Of a stretch of 64,000 nucleotides of DNA, positions 45,170 to 56,025 are shown in pieces. How positions within the stretch are numbered: position 1 is the stretch's first letter; each line of letters starts with the position of its first letter. Source of the stretch: Diphasiastrum complanatum (Eukaryota > Streptophyta > Lycopodiopsida > Lycopodiales > Lycopodiaceae). The stretch spans positions 68,061,240 through 68,125,239 of the forward strand of contig CM055097.1 of assembly GCA_029204225.1 (NCBI GenBank), given 5' to 3'. A program made the translations under genes and the position numbers. Under the pieces are notes generated by a model. That model did not search any database, was not told the DNA's origin, and worked only from the letters and a program-made list of their open reading frames with translations.

Positions 45170-46880
45170 TGGCCGCCATAAAACATGTGGTACGTTTTGT
45201 GTGTTGCTTACTAGTGTTCATAACACTATAGCGGGGTTTTGGTATGATTATGAAGCCAATCATTGGGTGTCTAGTTTGGATATTGCTATAGATTATACTA
45301 GAAGGTAACATAAGTAACCCATCTCAAATATTCTTTTCAATGAGTAACAATATTTAGAGTTCAATTTGATGAATTGTATGAAATTATTTCCATTATCGTT
45401 CAATTTGAAATATTTAGTATGATCTCTAGTTACACTAGTAAATTTCATAAGTTCATAACTCTCTCCATATGTAGTTCATTCATAAGAGGACATGCACATT
45501 CACACTTAAGTTGATTCAATCATCGATGCAATTGCCATGATCTATCTACGAAAGCTTGACCATCTTTTTCAATGGTTTTGTCATGATAATGTATGTGCTT
45601 TTGGAAATATATAATATATATATAGCTCTAATGGTGTTTTCCAACCACGTTCAGCCATAGCTTCTCCATTTTTTCAATGGATTAGCAATATGTGATTTAT
45701 TATGCTTGTAAATTGCAATTATGTTTGTTAAGCATATGGAATATTCTGTGAAAACAGAACAAAATCTAAATATTTTTCATGCTGACTGTGTTTTACTTCA
45801 GATAGTAAATCAGTGAATTATTACTGACTGTAAAACTATAATTCTTACTACAGAACGTATATCCGTTAGTCATCTTTTACTACAGTACACATTTAGTATA
45901 AGTAGACTAATCAGATTCCCATTCTTTAATTCCATTCATAGCCATTGCAATAAAAAACAAAATAAAATTTACTCATCTTCTATATCTATTATGAAGTGAA
46001 TTAAGACATGAGTAAAAATAGAGAGATAAACAATGAAAATTACCTCAGTCTTCTTGTTCTGACTTAAGTTTCAAGGGCATGTCCACAGGTTAAGGGATCT
46101 TCAGCAGGTCCGGTTCAATATGTACTTCATTGTTTCAAAGTAACTCTGAATATTTTCTGTGAATGTACAAAAGTCCTTTCAAACTGCATGTCTCCATCTT
46201 TTATTTGTCGGGTCATCTTCTTCACCTTTCCATGAATCGAATGAGAGAGAGATAAATTGATGGACAAAGATATGAAAAGAGAGAGATCAGAGAGCGCGGC
46301 TATGAGAGAGACAAAGAGAGACAGAGTGGTAGATCTGCGACTACAGGAAGAAAGATAGAGAGATGCGCATGTAGATAGATGGAGAGCAGGTGCGCAAGCA
46401 GATGAAGAGCGCAGCAGGATGAGGAAGGAGAGAGATATGGAGCAACTGGGAGAGAGATGGAGGTGTAGCGACTAAGAGAATGAGGGAAGGTAGCAATTTT
46501 AGAGAGGGGAAGATGTTTAACAATTGTTTAGATGTAGAACAACGATTGTTTTAAAGGGAATGGATGGATACGCTACATGAGAGAAGGATGAAGGTCTGTC
46601 CATCGCATCAAAAAGGAATATGAAAGTTTGACAATGATTTCAGATAGAGAATAAAGCCTGACCAGCAATTTCAAACAGAGATTAAGTCCGACCAGCGATA
46701 AAGCCATAGGCAAGAGCGCAGGCAGATCTGCATGAAATGTCTTCTTCACATGATCATAGTTCCAAAATCGATCATACTATCCAATCTCTCTACATCACCA
46801 GAACGAATGAATGCTATACTCGAATGCTCTCTGCTCATCACCAAGAAAACAAAACACTCTTTTTTTTTTTCTGAATGAAC
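45170..46880. repeat. Repeat B, copy 2
   Basis: Same order and orientation as 33365-34960, with an extra stretch near 45330-45520 and a GAGAGAGA-rich zone at 46240-46460. Its left edge (CGCCATAAAACATGTGGTA) coincides with the start of B in copy 1, right after the A arm. That supports a true A/B boundary. Confidence 0.75.
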
Positions 46881-46914
46881 GAATGTATGAATATCCGAAT
46901 GCCTCCTTCTCCTT

Positions 46915-47585
46915 CCGAAGGCAATATAATCCTTGCCACCGCAAATCGTCTGATCATCATGTTTTCCAATGCGATAAAGACTTTCATTATTACCTCATCG
47001 ATTCCAATTCGAGAATCGACATAGTACTTTAAATTGACGATTCTGAACTGCAAATTTCTTTCCAGTTCTTTACTTAGACATTTTGAATTATGAACTGCTC
47101 GTCATTAGAAACTGCGACTGAATGTCCTTTTGTCTTCATGACCCTTAACCTTAGGACACTCCCTTGCACTTTAAGGCAGAAACTTAAGGTACCTGGGCAT
47201 CTTTTTTAACATGATAATAAATAAGATACATTGATCAATTACAACATGGCAAACAATGGCCATTAACAACTATAGATATTTTTGTCCATCAGAGTCACTT
47301 ATAAGTATTGCTATTTAACAAACTTTTTAAAAATAGTAAAGTTTTAAAAATAGCTCTAATTCTTCTGATATAACTGTCATTTGACGACTTGATACATTTG
47401 AACCTGTCATAGAATTTTATAGCTACTCTTTAACACAGCCCTATTCGTATATCAATAAAAAAGTGGCATAATAGTATATTTTGTGCACATGAGATACATC
47501 TAGCACATTTTCTTCTAGAAAATCAGCATCAATGATTGTAGTTGCTGAAATTTTAAAATTTTGACTAGAAAAATACACTGCAGGG
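46915..47585. repeat. Repeat A, copy 3 (partial)
   Basis: Matches 32445-33075 closely (GGCAATATAATCCT, CGTCTGATCATCATGTTTTC, CGAGAATCGACATAGTACTT) and then stops at AAATACACTGCA. It follows copy 2 of B, but lacks the first 480 bp of A. Confidence 0.75.
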
Positions 47586-49150
47586 GTCTACATTTATTTA
47601 CAGTGCCTAGGAATTATTACTAGCTCCTACATGGTCATTCCTTCTTTGGGATACACCATGTAGGCTCACATAGATAACTTACTGTCTTCCTAGCTAGTAA
47701 TTCCTCGACTCTCCTCCTTCTAAGACCTCCTCGGTCATGGGTGAGAGGTAAGTTGCGTCTTCAACTTGGCTCGACATCTGAGGATTCTCTGGAATTTGCT
47801 AACATTACCACAAGAGGAACTCTGCCTCTTATGAACAAAAGGTGAGTGGCGCTTACTAGCGAACACTTCTATCTATCTATCTGTGTGTGTGTCCTTATTG
47901 GACTGATTAGCTCAACTGGTCTTGCTTACTAGCGAACAGTTTTTCATTCTCACATTCATCATTCAATCACTCAACCTATCTAACCATCCTTATGCCGTTC
48001 ATCCTCTATATATAAAAGCAGAGGAAAGAAGTGGTCTTTAATTCAATCAATGATTACAAGAACTGCTTAAGCCACTACCAACGACTTCCAGCTTGTTGGC
48101 TCCTTTATCCGTGGAGTCTGTTCGTCATGTTGGTACTTCGTTGATCTTGGGTTGTGAAGATGCGCTGATTTCGTAGACGCCTTTGCAGCCATAGACGAAG
48201 CTTTTATGGTTGAGCTTCGGTCTTCACTTGTGGACCGAAAGTGTTGACTTGCAATTTTCTTCGATTGCCTTGTTCGTTGTCCGGAGGTTGCGGTTTGTAG
48301 TTCGTTGCGGTTTGTGGTTTGTTGCGGTCTCTGCGGTTTGTCGGCCTTTATTACCTTCGTTGCTTGTATGTGTCACGGTGTGGTTGCGGTAGTGGTGGTT
48401 TGCGGTTTGCAGTTCATAAGCTAGCAATGCTTTGTGAGTAGAAACTTCAAGTTTCTTCACATGTGAGTTCTAATTTGGGCCCTTTTAGCTTTTTTATTAT
48501 CAACTTGACTTAGGGCCTCTAATGTCGTTTTAGAGTTTTAAGTCCCTAGTCACATATTCCTAATTCCACAAGTTCTACAAGACTAATTTGCGTGCTCATT
48601 GAGTTGGGCTTATACATGTAGGAAGCCAATGCCCTCGCATTTATTACTCTACTTAGACAATGTACTGTGGCGGGGCTCACTTTGTAAGCTTAGCCAATAG
48701 TACTTTAGTGGCGAGACCCACTAAGTGCCCAACAGGAATGTAAAATACAAGATTTTGTCAGTTTAGGGCTTCATTCTAATTGTGAATCAGGAATAGGAAA
48801 TGCTAGATTTGCTTGTTTTGAAGTGGTAAAGATGTTATAATACGAGAAAAGAGTGAGCTAGAGTATTTCTCACACCAGAATGTGAAATCATGCAACTTGA
48901 AAAGCGAAAATGAAAATTGTGCAGCCATTCTAAACTGAAAGGTTGTTTCTCAATCAAAAGGATGTCTTTGATAAACGATTAGGTAATTATTTTTTCTTTG
49001 TTGCGCACCTCCGTTGTGTGGTTTTCCAATTGTTTTTCCAATTGATATTCTAGTTTTCGATATAGCTGTGTTTGTGGTATCCATGAAGTCATAGAAAATT
49101 TCAAAATTTTTCATACCCTATGTTACTCTTACAAAAATCCACATAACCAG
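47586..49150. other. Spacer with a TATA-like motif and GCGGTTTGT repeats
   Basis: No gene is recognised. TATATATAAAAG at about 48006-48017 followed by AGAGGAAAG looks like a core promoter. From 48290 to 48420 the words TGCGGTTTG and GGTTTG(C/T) recur many times. A (CTAT)n(GT)n stretch lies near 47870-47895. It may be an unrecognised LTR. Confidence 0.35.
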
Positions 49151-50078
49151 AACATGTAGCACGTGGCAGAGATAACAGAGCCAACAATTGTATTTGCAAC
49201 ATCCAGATCAGCCATCATGTTGATGTTTGAATTATTGCAACCATTAGTTATGTCTTGTGAAGATTTGACAAAATCTAGCTTGATCATTTTGCAATATCAT
49301 GTACATATTGATTTCACACATGTGTTCCCACATGTGGAGAGTAGTCAAAGTTACTTTAGCTCATTTATGATAAGTTTGATTAGTCAATAGGCCTTAATCT
49401 TGAGGTTTGGGAGTCCTCTATAAAAACCACTCCTTGTACACTTGTAGTTATGTGATTATGCCCTTTTAGATTCATCATTAGGCTTAATGGTTTCCAAATT
49501 TTGTACGTAGAGATAGATACATTTGTGGAAACTCATGAGGGCAATCATTTTCGAAGCTCCACTCTACATAAGCATAAATATGACCATAAATTTTTTTTTT
49601 AACCTTCAGGTTCGTGCGAATTTCATGTCCGGATATCGATTCAACACGCACAGGTACGACTCCTGATCCTTGACTTGGTTGTTCGCTCGTTGATTCGATA
49701 TGTATGGACAACAGGCAATATCAATTCGGCGCGCATATGTACAACCTCCCAGGAGCTTTTTGGGCTTTCGCACATTGAACCGATATTAGTACGAATAATA
49801 TGAAATCTAAAGAGAATATTCTAGTTTTCAGAGGGAATATTTTATATTTCTCACTTCGGAAAAGATTTGCAAAGATTTCGAAGTGTGTGATCATCCAAAA
49901 AACAAAGATTAGTAATGTGAAAAATATGAAGACTTAGATCGATTCAAAGACTTGACACAATGAACAATGGCCTAATCAAGAACTTTGCTACTCCCAAACG
50001 GTTGAGTAAACACTTCCTAGTTAAGCCCTAAACCTAAACTTCACAATTAACAATACATATATACTTATTCTTACATTT
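49151..50078. other. Spacer with an LTR-like fragment
   Basis: Around 49290-49340 the sequence GATTTCACACATGTGTTCCC resembles part of the copia LTR at 28.78 kb, so an old LTR piece is likely. A minus-strand frame at 49484-49711 has no recognisable content. Confidence 0.35.
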
Positions 50079-50612
50079 TTAGGATATGGCGTGCCTCCTC
50101 CAGTGTCTTACTGTTACTTTGTGCACACGCACGCGCTGATCCGATACTGGGACAAAGAATTGCCATTCAACGAAATTTGATGGGTTTAAATCTGCAAAAC
50201 CAACAAAAATATTGTGAGGAAAAATTAATATAAAGAAAATGCTAATACTAAAAAAATTTAATCCGAATATGTACATAGTAATCATATACTTACATTTGCA
50301 TTTTCTTCTATCATTTGGATTCAAATCCTGGATGTTGAGCTCTTTGTGAAGATAAGCATGCTGAACTAAAACTTCCATGACAGATTGACTAGCAGCTGAT
50401 ACTTTGAAATCCATTATCCTTCCTTTCCAAGAGCTTCTAAATATGTTATCTAATCTTTTTCTTTTCCAAAAAGAGACTTTTGAAGAAAGATGCATCAAAA
50501 TCCAATGATATTCACGATATCTTCTTAGTATCCATTGAACTTCTGCATTTTTTTCATTTCAAATATTGATAGCATCGATGGTTCCTCTTGGCCTCCGATT
50601 ATGTGTTGCCAT
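50079..50612 (-). pseudogene. Two-exon gene-like locus of unknown function
   Basis: The minus strand from ATG 50610-50612 reads MATHNRRPRGTIDAIN, then a TGA (50559-50561), then NEKNAEVQWILRRYREYHWI, KVSFWKRKRLDNIFRSSWKG, RIMDFKVSAASQSVMEVLVQ, HAYLHKELNIQDLNPNDRRK. A perfect donor (GTAAGT, 50293-50288) and a TTTTGCAG acceptor (ending 50192) bracket 102 nt. Splicing keeps phase into LNPSNFVEWQFFVPVSDQRV, RVHKVTVRHWRRHAIS and TAA at 50079. The intron is itself open and a multiple of three. The basic, helical character suggests nucleic-acid or protein binding, but I do not recognise the family. One stop makes it a probable pseudogene unless translation starts later. Confidence 0.45.
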
Positions 50613-51000
50613 TAGTCCAAAATATATCTATGAATGCTGATTACGAATGAGAACGAAGAGAATGAGAGGTATATCTAAGAATGAAAAGAAGTTCCTAAAC
50701 TACATTGATTAGTTAACTACAGTTCATGAACATTGAATCCAAATTAACCTCAAGTTTACAAATACGGGCATCAATAACGGTGGTCCAATCACAATCGTTT
50801 GTTCTGCTCGATGGGATTTTTGAAAATCTCCAAAATTTGGCCGGGAATGCCAAAAAATTTTCCGTCCATCAAGTACTATTACAATTCGTCACAAATGGAT
50901 GCAATTTATTGGGCAACTTGGACGTTTAAAGCGTGCGAAGCCAAAAAAAAAGAAAAACATCTTTACAAAGGGCCCATTTTGAATTCTTATATCCCCTAAT
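50613..51000. other. Spacer, no gene seen
   Basis: Its last 60 bp (TCTTTACAAAGGG to CCCCTAATG) resemble the right end of the MITE at 56026-56395, but no matching left end was seen. Confidence 0.4.
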
Positions 51001-51213
51001 GTCTACTCGAGAGCAAGCCACTTTTGTACTTAGTTTTGTCTCTCAATGTGTTTGATGCATGGTGAATGATTCATGCATGTTTAAGTGCTCTTGCCTTAGA
51101 CTTTTCGTGCTAGTTTGCTTGTATCTTGTTGATGATAGATCTATGTGCAATCACACACACCTTAGGAGATCATTCACATTGTTTGGGTTGTCCCCACACG
51201 TGTGAAAATTACA
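51001..51213 (+). mobile_element. 3' part of a copia LTR (5' LTR of the plus element)
   Basis: Ends in GTGTGAAAATTACA (51213), two bases before a perfect primer-binding site. It contains a CACACGTGTG palindrome at 51195-51204. The LTR start is not visible; sequence to the left of about 51000 is unrelated, so the LTR is 5'-truncated. Confidence 0.75.
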
Positions 51214-51215
51214 TA

Positions 51216-51227
51216 TGGTATCAGAGC
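51216..51227 (+). promoter_or_regulatory. Copia primer-binding site (initiator tRNA-Met)
   Basis: TGGTATCAGAGC, a perfect copia consensus, two bases after the LTR end. It proves this is the 5' LTR of a plus-strand element. Confidence 0.92.
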
Positions 51228-51592
51228 CTAACTAAGGTTTAATTGCATGCATCAAGAGTGATGAAAATTTTGGCTTGAAATCATGATTTTGGAGGTGTAG
51301 TTAGATCTTGATAGCTATCAAGGAGATTTTTGGGTCAAATTGGATTAAAAAACACATTGGATTAATCCATGTTTGGTACTGTATGGACTGTACTACTCAG
51401 GCACGTGTAAGATCACCAAAATTTGAATGGTTGGTGCTTCTCCATGGTAGATCCAAATCTAGTGTGTGATAGCTTGTTGGAAAGCGAGTTGCTTGGACAC
51501 CCGATTATTGGATCCTTCTTTGAGAGAGAAGCAACATTTTTGTTTTGTGTTTGGATCCATTACAATTCAATTCTCAAGGGAAGATGGGTTCC

Positions 51593-52400
51593 ATGCTATT
51601 GGAGAGATTGACCACTTCCAATTATGCCATTTGGAAGGTGAGGATGGAGTCAATTTTGGTACTCTAATATGTGATGGATATTGTGCTAGGACTTGAGGAG
51701 GAGCCACAAGTGCTTCAAGAAGTTCAAAAGTACAAGAAAAGGGCAAGGATGCATGTCATCAAAATGAATGTATCCAATGAAGTGTTGAGGGAGATTGGCT
51801 CTTGCATCTCAGCCAAGGAGGCTTGGGACACACTTAAATCCATTTGTGAGGCCAAGAATACCTCTAGGTTGCTCACTCTTAGGAATAAAATCCTCCAAAG
51901 TTTCCAAAACTTGTGATGATAGTGCCTCAAATTTTGTTATGAGAATGAAGGATCTTCATAGAGAGCTTGCTTGCATAGGAGACAATCTCAACCAAAGAGA
52001 GTTAGTACAAGTGACCCTAATTGGGTTGAGGGATGAATTTGACAATATTGTCCAATCTCATGCAATCAATGAGGAGCTTCCAAGCTTGGAGGCACTACAA
52101 AGAATTCTCATTTTCGAAGAGTGTAGGCAAGAGAACGAGAAATTGAGGATCAATCAACTTTTCTTGAAGGATGGTGGAGAGTAGAGTGCACTCTTCTCAA
52201 AGGACAAGCCAAGAGGAAGGGACAAAGAGCAACATCAACATTTCAAGGACAAATCCAAGGAGGTTGAGTGATGAGGATTCATCACAATCATCAACAAGTT
52301 ACAAATCCAACAAGAAGTATTTTTTTGTGATAAGAAGGGACATTTTGCTTCTAATTGTTTCAAGAAGAAAAAGTTATTCAAGCAAGCTAATATTACTAAA
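51593..52400 (+). pseudogene. Copia gag with damaged zinc knuckle
   Basis: From ATG 51593 (MLLERLTTSNYAIWKVRMES) with TAA at 51668-51670, then YVMDIVLGLEEEPQVLQEVQ, KMNVSNEVLREIGSCISAKE and AWDTLKSICEAKNTSRLL. After a frame change near 51.9 kb it reads SNFVMRMKDLHRELACIGDN, RELVQVTLIGLRDEFDNIVQ, SHAINEELPSLEALQRILIF. A further frame gives the knuckle YFFCDKKGHFASNC at about 52317-52358, where the first Cys of CX2CX4HX4C is Tyr (TAT for TGT). It is a typical copia UBN2-type gag, the closest relative of the 513-758 stump. Confidence 0.85.
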
Positions 52401-52429
52401 GAGAGTGAAGGTGAGGTAGAAAGGAGTTA

Positions 52430-52985
52430 TGAGGACGAATCTCTCATGATGTCAATGTACTCTTCTTCTAGTTTTGAAGATGGAAATTTATGGTGGATAG
52501 ATAGTGGAGCTAGTTCTCATATGACTAGTTCAAGGATTTTTTTCACTCATCTTGCACCTTACAATGGATCTAGGAAGTTCATCTCCATTTCTAATGATAG
52601 TAGATGCAAGATATAAGGGATTGGTAGTGTACCAATTGGTGTTGAATCCACTATGATTCTTTATGATGTACTTTTTGTGCCTAATCTCACCATGAATCTT
52701 ATTAGTGTTGGTCAAATGCTTGATGATGGCTTTCAAGACTTTGGAAAGGATGCTTGCTTGATCAAGAGGGATGGTGAAGTGGTAGAAAGAGGAGCTAGAT
52801 GTGGAAAGCTTTTCAGGTTGGAAGCTAATCCTTGTGGAAGTATGGTCAAGAAGAGCTTGGATTATCTCAAGGAGGAGAAGGCAATTGAATTGCCTCAATC
52901 TATGTTCCATGATGGTAAGGCTCATGAAGATGGTGCTTTGGCAAAAGCACTTGGAGAATCATTGCCAATGTATGTGAAAAGTACA
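52430..52985 (+). pseudogene. Copia protease
   Basis: DGNLWWIDSGASSHMTSSRI has an intact D-S-G-A active site. Then come SRKFISISNDSRCKI with a stop near 52.61 kb, IGSVPIGVESTMILYDVLFV, PNLTMNLISVGQMLDDGFQD and RGARCGKLFRLEANPCG, typical of plant copia proteases. It ends before the pre-integrase zinc domain, and the rest of pol is missing. About 50 bp later the sequence meets the LTR end of a minus-strand copia at 53039. Confidence 0.85.
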
Positions 52986-53038
52986 GTACTAAGGACCATA
53001 AATGGATCTTTGAATGATCCACAAGGTGATTGTATGCT

Positions 53039-53662
53039 TGTTAAACAATCTATCAGAAACTAGTCATCAGAAAACAAGATCTAGTTTAGCAGCTTGATAG
53101 GAAACAAGTAGAGACAATCAAAGCATTGATCAATTAGTATAATCCAACTCCACACGTGTGGACATAAGGCTGTAGTACGGCCTATAGACAGTGTTTACAA
53201 AGTTCCAAAGCTGGGTTTCATTGGAAATCAAGAGTAATCACCATACAATGAGAGGAAACTCGAGTTTCTCCTTGAGGCTCCAAAAAGTTTCTATCTTCTC
53301 ACTATGGAGAATGGGAATACATAGTAAAACACACTTCCTTTGCAAAGTTAGGTGAAAATCCAGCATGTAATAAGGAAGTAGACTCCACTTTCTTGCCCTA
53401 ATGTGAAAACCCTAGCCTAGATCCAAGAGTTATGCTTGGTAGGTGCATGGTAGGTACAAATCTCATCATAAATCATGGTCTAGATCCTACAAAGTAGGAA
53501 TCACTACCAAATAGACACAACCACTCCTCTTGACTCGTGGTAACCTACTTTAGGTGTGTATGTACAAGTGGCACTTTGGACATTCAAGTAACCAACAAAC
53601 AATATTGACAAATGTACAATATTCTACATGGCTAGATTTGCCAATGTAGGCAATTTTTCACA
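53039..53662 (-). mobile_element. 3' LTR of a minus-strand copia
   Basis: Plus-strand ends TGTTAAACAATC (53039) and AATTTTTCACA (53662), 624 bp, adjacent to a short polypurine tract (CTCCTCAAAT on the plus strand, 53663-53672). It contains CACACGTGTG at 53151-53160. It inserted into or recombined with the plus-strand copia to its left. The five bases to the left are ATGCT, but the 5' end of the element is lost. Confidence 0.75.
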
Positions 53663-54810
53663 CTCCTCAAATCTAGCCTTGGAGATCACAATGCTTTTAT
53701 CAATAACTCCAATTGAAGATCTAAGCTTGACAAATGAATCTTTAGGTAAAGGTTTAGTAAACAAATCAGCCAAGCAACTTGATGATGGCACGTGTTGGAG
53801 CTTGATCTCTTTAGCTTGCACTTTTTCCCTCATGAAATGATGAGCAATTTCGATGTGTTTGCTCCTTGCATGGAATGTAGGATTAGTTGCAAGTGATTGG
53901 GCTGATTGGTTGTCACAATAGATGATAGGGATCTCCTCCTCCATGACATGAAGCTCCACCAATAGCCTTTTGGGCCACAAGACCTCCTTGCATGTTGATG
54001 TCAAGGCCTTGTATTCGGATTCTGTGGAAGATAGGGAGATGGTATCTTGCTTTTTGGAAGGCCATGATACTACTCCATCACATAGAAAGGTGGCAAAGGC
54101 ACTTGTTGATCTTCTATCCACTTTGTCACCTGCAAAATCCAAGTCACTATAGGCTCTTAAGCCAAGATTAGTTCCTCTATACAAAATGCCAAAATTCTTA
54201 GTGGATGAAATGTATCTAGGAACTCTTTTGGCCATCTTCCAATGTGAAACTAGAGGATTTTGCATGAATTGGCTTAACTTTCCAACACTATAACTAAGAT
54301 CAGGTCTAGTTATAGTTAAATAGATCAAGGAGCCAATAATCCTTCTATATAATTTGATGTCCTCAAAGGATGCTTCATCACAACCAATAGATGCTTTTAC
54401 ATGTTGCTCCATTGGTGTCTCAATGCCTTTACAATTCTTCATTCCAAATCTATCTAGGATGGATGTAGCATATTTAGATTGCCAAATGAAGCTAAAATCA
54501 CATCCTCTAATAACCTCTATTCCAAAAAAAAAAATGAAGCTCAATAGGCTGAGATCTACCATCTTAAACTCTTTTGCTAAAGCAATTTTTACATCTCTAA
54601 TTCCATCTAGATCATTACCACTCAAGATAATGTCATCTACATACAAAACAAGAATAATGATCATGCCATCATGAAAACTTATATACAATGATGGATCATA
54701 GGCACTCATTACAAAATTGATGGAAATGAGAAAAGAGTTTAGCCTAGAGTACCATGCTCTAGGTGCTTGCTTGAGCCCATAAAGGCTCTTCTTAAAAAAT
54801 CACACCTTAG
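53663..54810 (-). pseudogene. Copia RT C-terminal half and RNase H, long open frame
   Basis: Minus strand from about 54810: KKSLYGLKQAPRAWYSRLNS, then a 361-codon open frame from 54709 to a stop at 53624, inside the LTR. It has YVDD (54632-54643), LSGNDLDGIRDVKIALAKEF, FGMKNCKGIETPMEQHVKAS and RRIIGSLIYLTITRPDLSYS. RNase H shows AYSDLDFAGDKVDRRSTSAF, STESEYKALTSTCKEV, YCDNQSAQSLATNPTFHARS and SSCLADLFTKPLPKDSFVKL, with the catalytic residues in place. A short A run adds FFF inside SLLSFIFFFGIEV. It lacks everything upstream of Y-G-L-K-Q. It is the best-preserved frame of this copia group in the window. Confidence 0.9.
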
Positions 54811-54842
54811 AACAATGATCAAATCCACAGTCGAAGAAGAAG

Positions 54843-55390
54843 ATGTTCTGTAATTATTGCAAGCGCACTAATCATGAGATCCAAAATTGCAGGGTGTTAA
54901 AGGCAAAGAATGCCAACAAGCAACCAGATCAACAGGAGCAGTCACAGCATCTCCCGAACTCGACATGGACAAAGGAGCGTTTATGGTCAAAGACCAAAAG
55001 GCACTATTGGATAATTCTTGGTTTCTGGATTCTAGAGCTACTCAGCATATGACTAGTCATCGTGAGCATTTTCACTCCTATACGCCTAACAGTACAAATA
55101 AATATGTTCATCTTGGCAATGATAGCACACACACTATCGAAGGTGAAGGCACTATAAGATTGATGTCCCAACATGATCAATTCAAACTAATATCAAATGT
55201 TTCGTATGTACCTAAACTCTCTACGAATCTATTATCAGTAAGTAGAATCACAGATTTAGGTCATAAGGTAGAGTTTGAGTCTGATCAATGCCGAATTATC
55301 GATAGGACAAATAAGATCCTAGCACTCAGCAAGAGGCATGGATACTTATATAATTGGCACATTGTTATTCTGACACTAGTCAAGCCTTGA
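54843..55390 (+). pseudogene. Copia zinc knuckle and protease (plus element)
   Basis: CNYCKRTNHEIQNC is a CX2CX4HX4C knuckle at about 54849-54890. After a frame change come WFLDSRATQHMTSHREHFHS, where the protease active site D-S-G-A is D-S-R-A (inactive), then SNVSYVPKLSTNLLSVSRIT and DQCRIIDRTNKILALSKRHG. The left edge, about 54815, abuts the minus-strand RT fragment, and no gag body or 5' LTR remains. Confidence 0.85.
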
Positions 55391-56025
55391 AAACCTTTGT
55401 TCTTTTCAATAAAGCATTACTATGGCATCAAAGATTAGGACACTTGAATCATACATTTGTGTTGAACATGTCTAAACAATCCCTAGTACTTGATCTCGAC
55501 TATCCAACCGACAAAGTCGACTTCCCTGTTTGTCATAGCTGCATCGTTGGAAAACAGACTAGGATTCCTTTTAGATGGAGTCATAGGCATGCATCAAAAT
55601 ATATTCTAGACGTTGTTCATTCAGATATATGTGGTCCAATACAAACTCCGTCATTGCTTGATGCAAAATATGTCATTACCTTTATTGACAAATATTCCAA
55701 AAGAACAGTTTTTTATTTCATTAAGCCGAAATTAGAGGCTTTCACAATCTTTCGACAATTCAATGAGCATGCAAAAAGTCAAACTGGTAAAAGAATTAGA
55801 ACACTGAGGTCCGACAACGGGGGCGAATATAATTCAAGGAGTATTTCCATAACAATGGCATTGAACAACAATACATTACCTCCTATTCACCTCAGTCGAA
55901 TGGACTTGATGAGAGTAAGACCAAAACCTTAGTCGAATCGGCCTTGCTCATGAGACACTTCCGAAATCCTTCTGGACTAAAGCTATTTCCACTGTAGCTT
56001 ATATTCAGAACAAATGTCGTACTCA
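55354..56025 (+). pseudogene. Copia pre-integrase and integrase core, N-terminal part
   Basis: ALLWHQRLGHLNHTFVLNMS (L-W-H-x-R-L-G-H) and CHSCIVGKQTRIPF give the HHCC zinc domain. The core follows: DVVHSDICGPIQTPSLLDAK (first Asp), YVITFIDKYSKRTVFYF and TLRSDNGGEYNS (second Asp). A frameshift near 55.84 kb changes to PYSPQSNGLDESKTKTLVES, then AYIQNKCRTH. Immediately after this, at 56026, a MITE interrupts the integrase. The third acidic residue region is damaged. Confidence 0.9.

Noticed and set aside
48210-48460. Protein-coding frames across the GCGGTTTGT repeats
   Set aside because: Low-complexity sequence open on both strands; no domain features.
50930-51000. Second copy of the 56-kb MITE
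   Set aside because: Only the right-end likeness (TCTTTACAAAGGG...CCTAATG) was found; no left TIR and no interior similarity.
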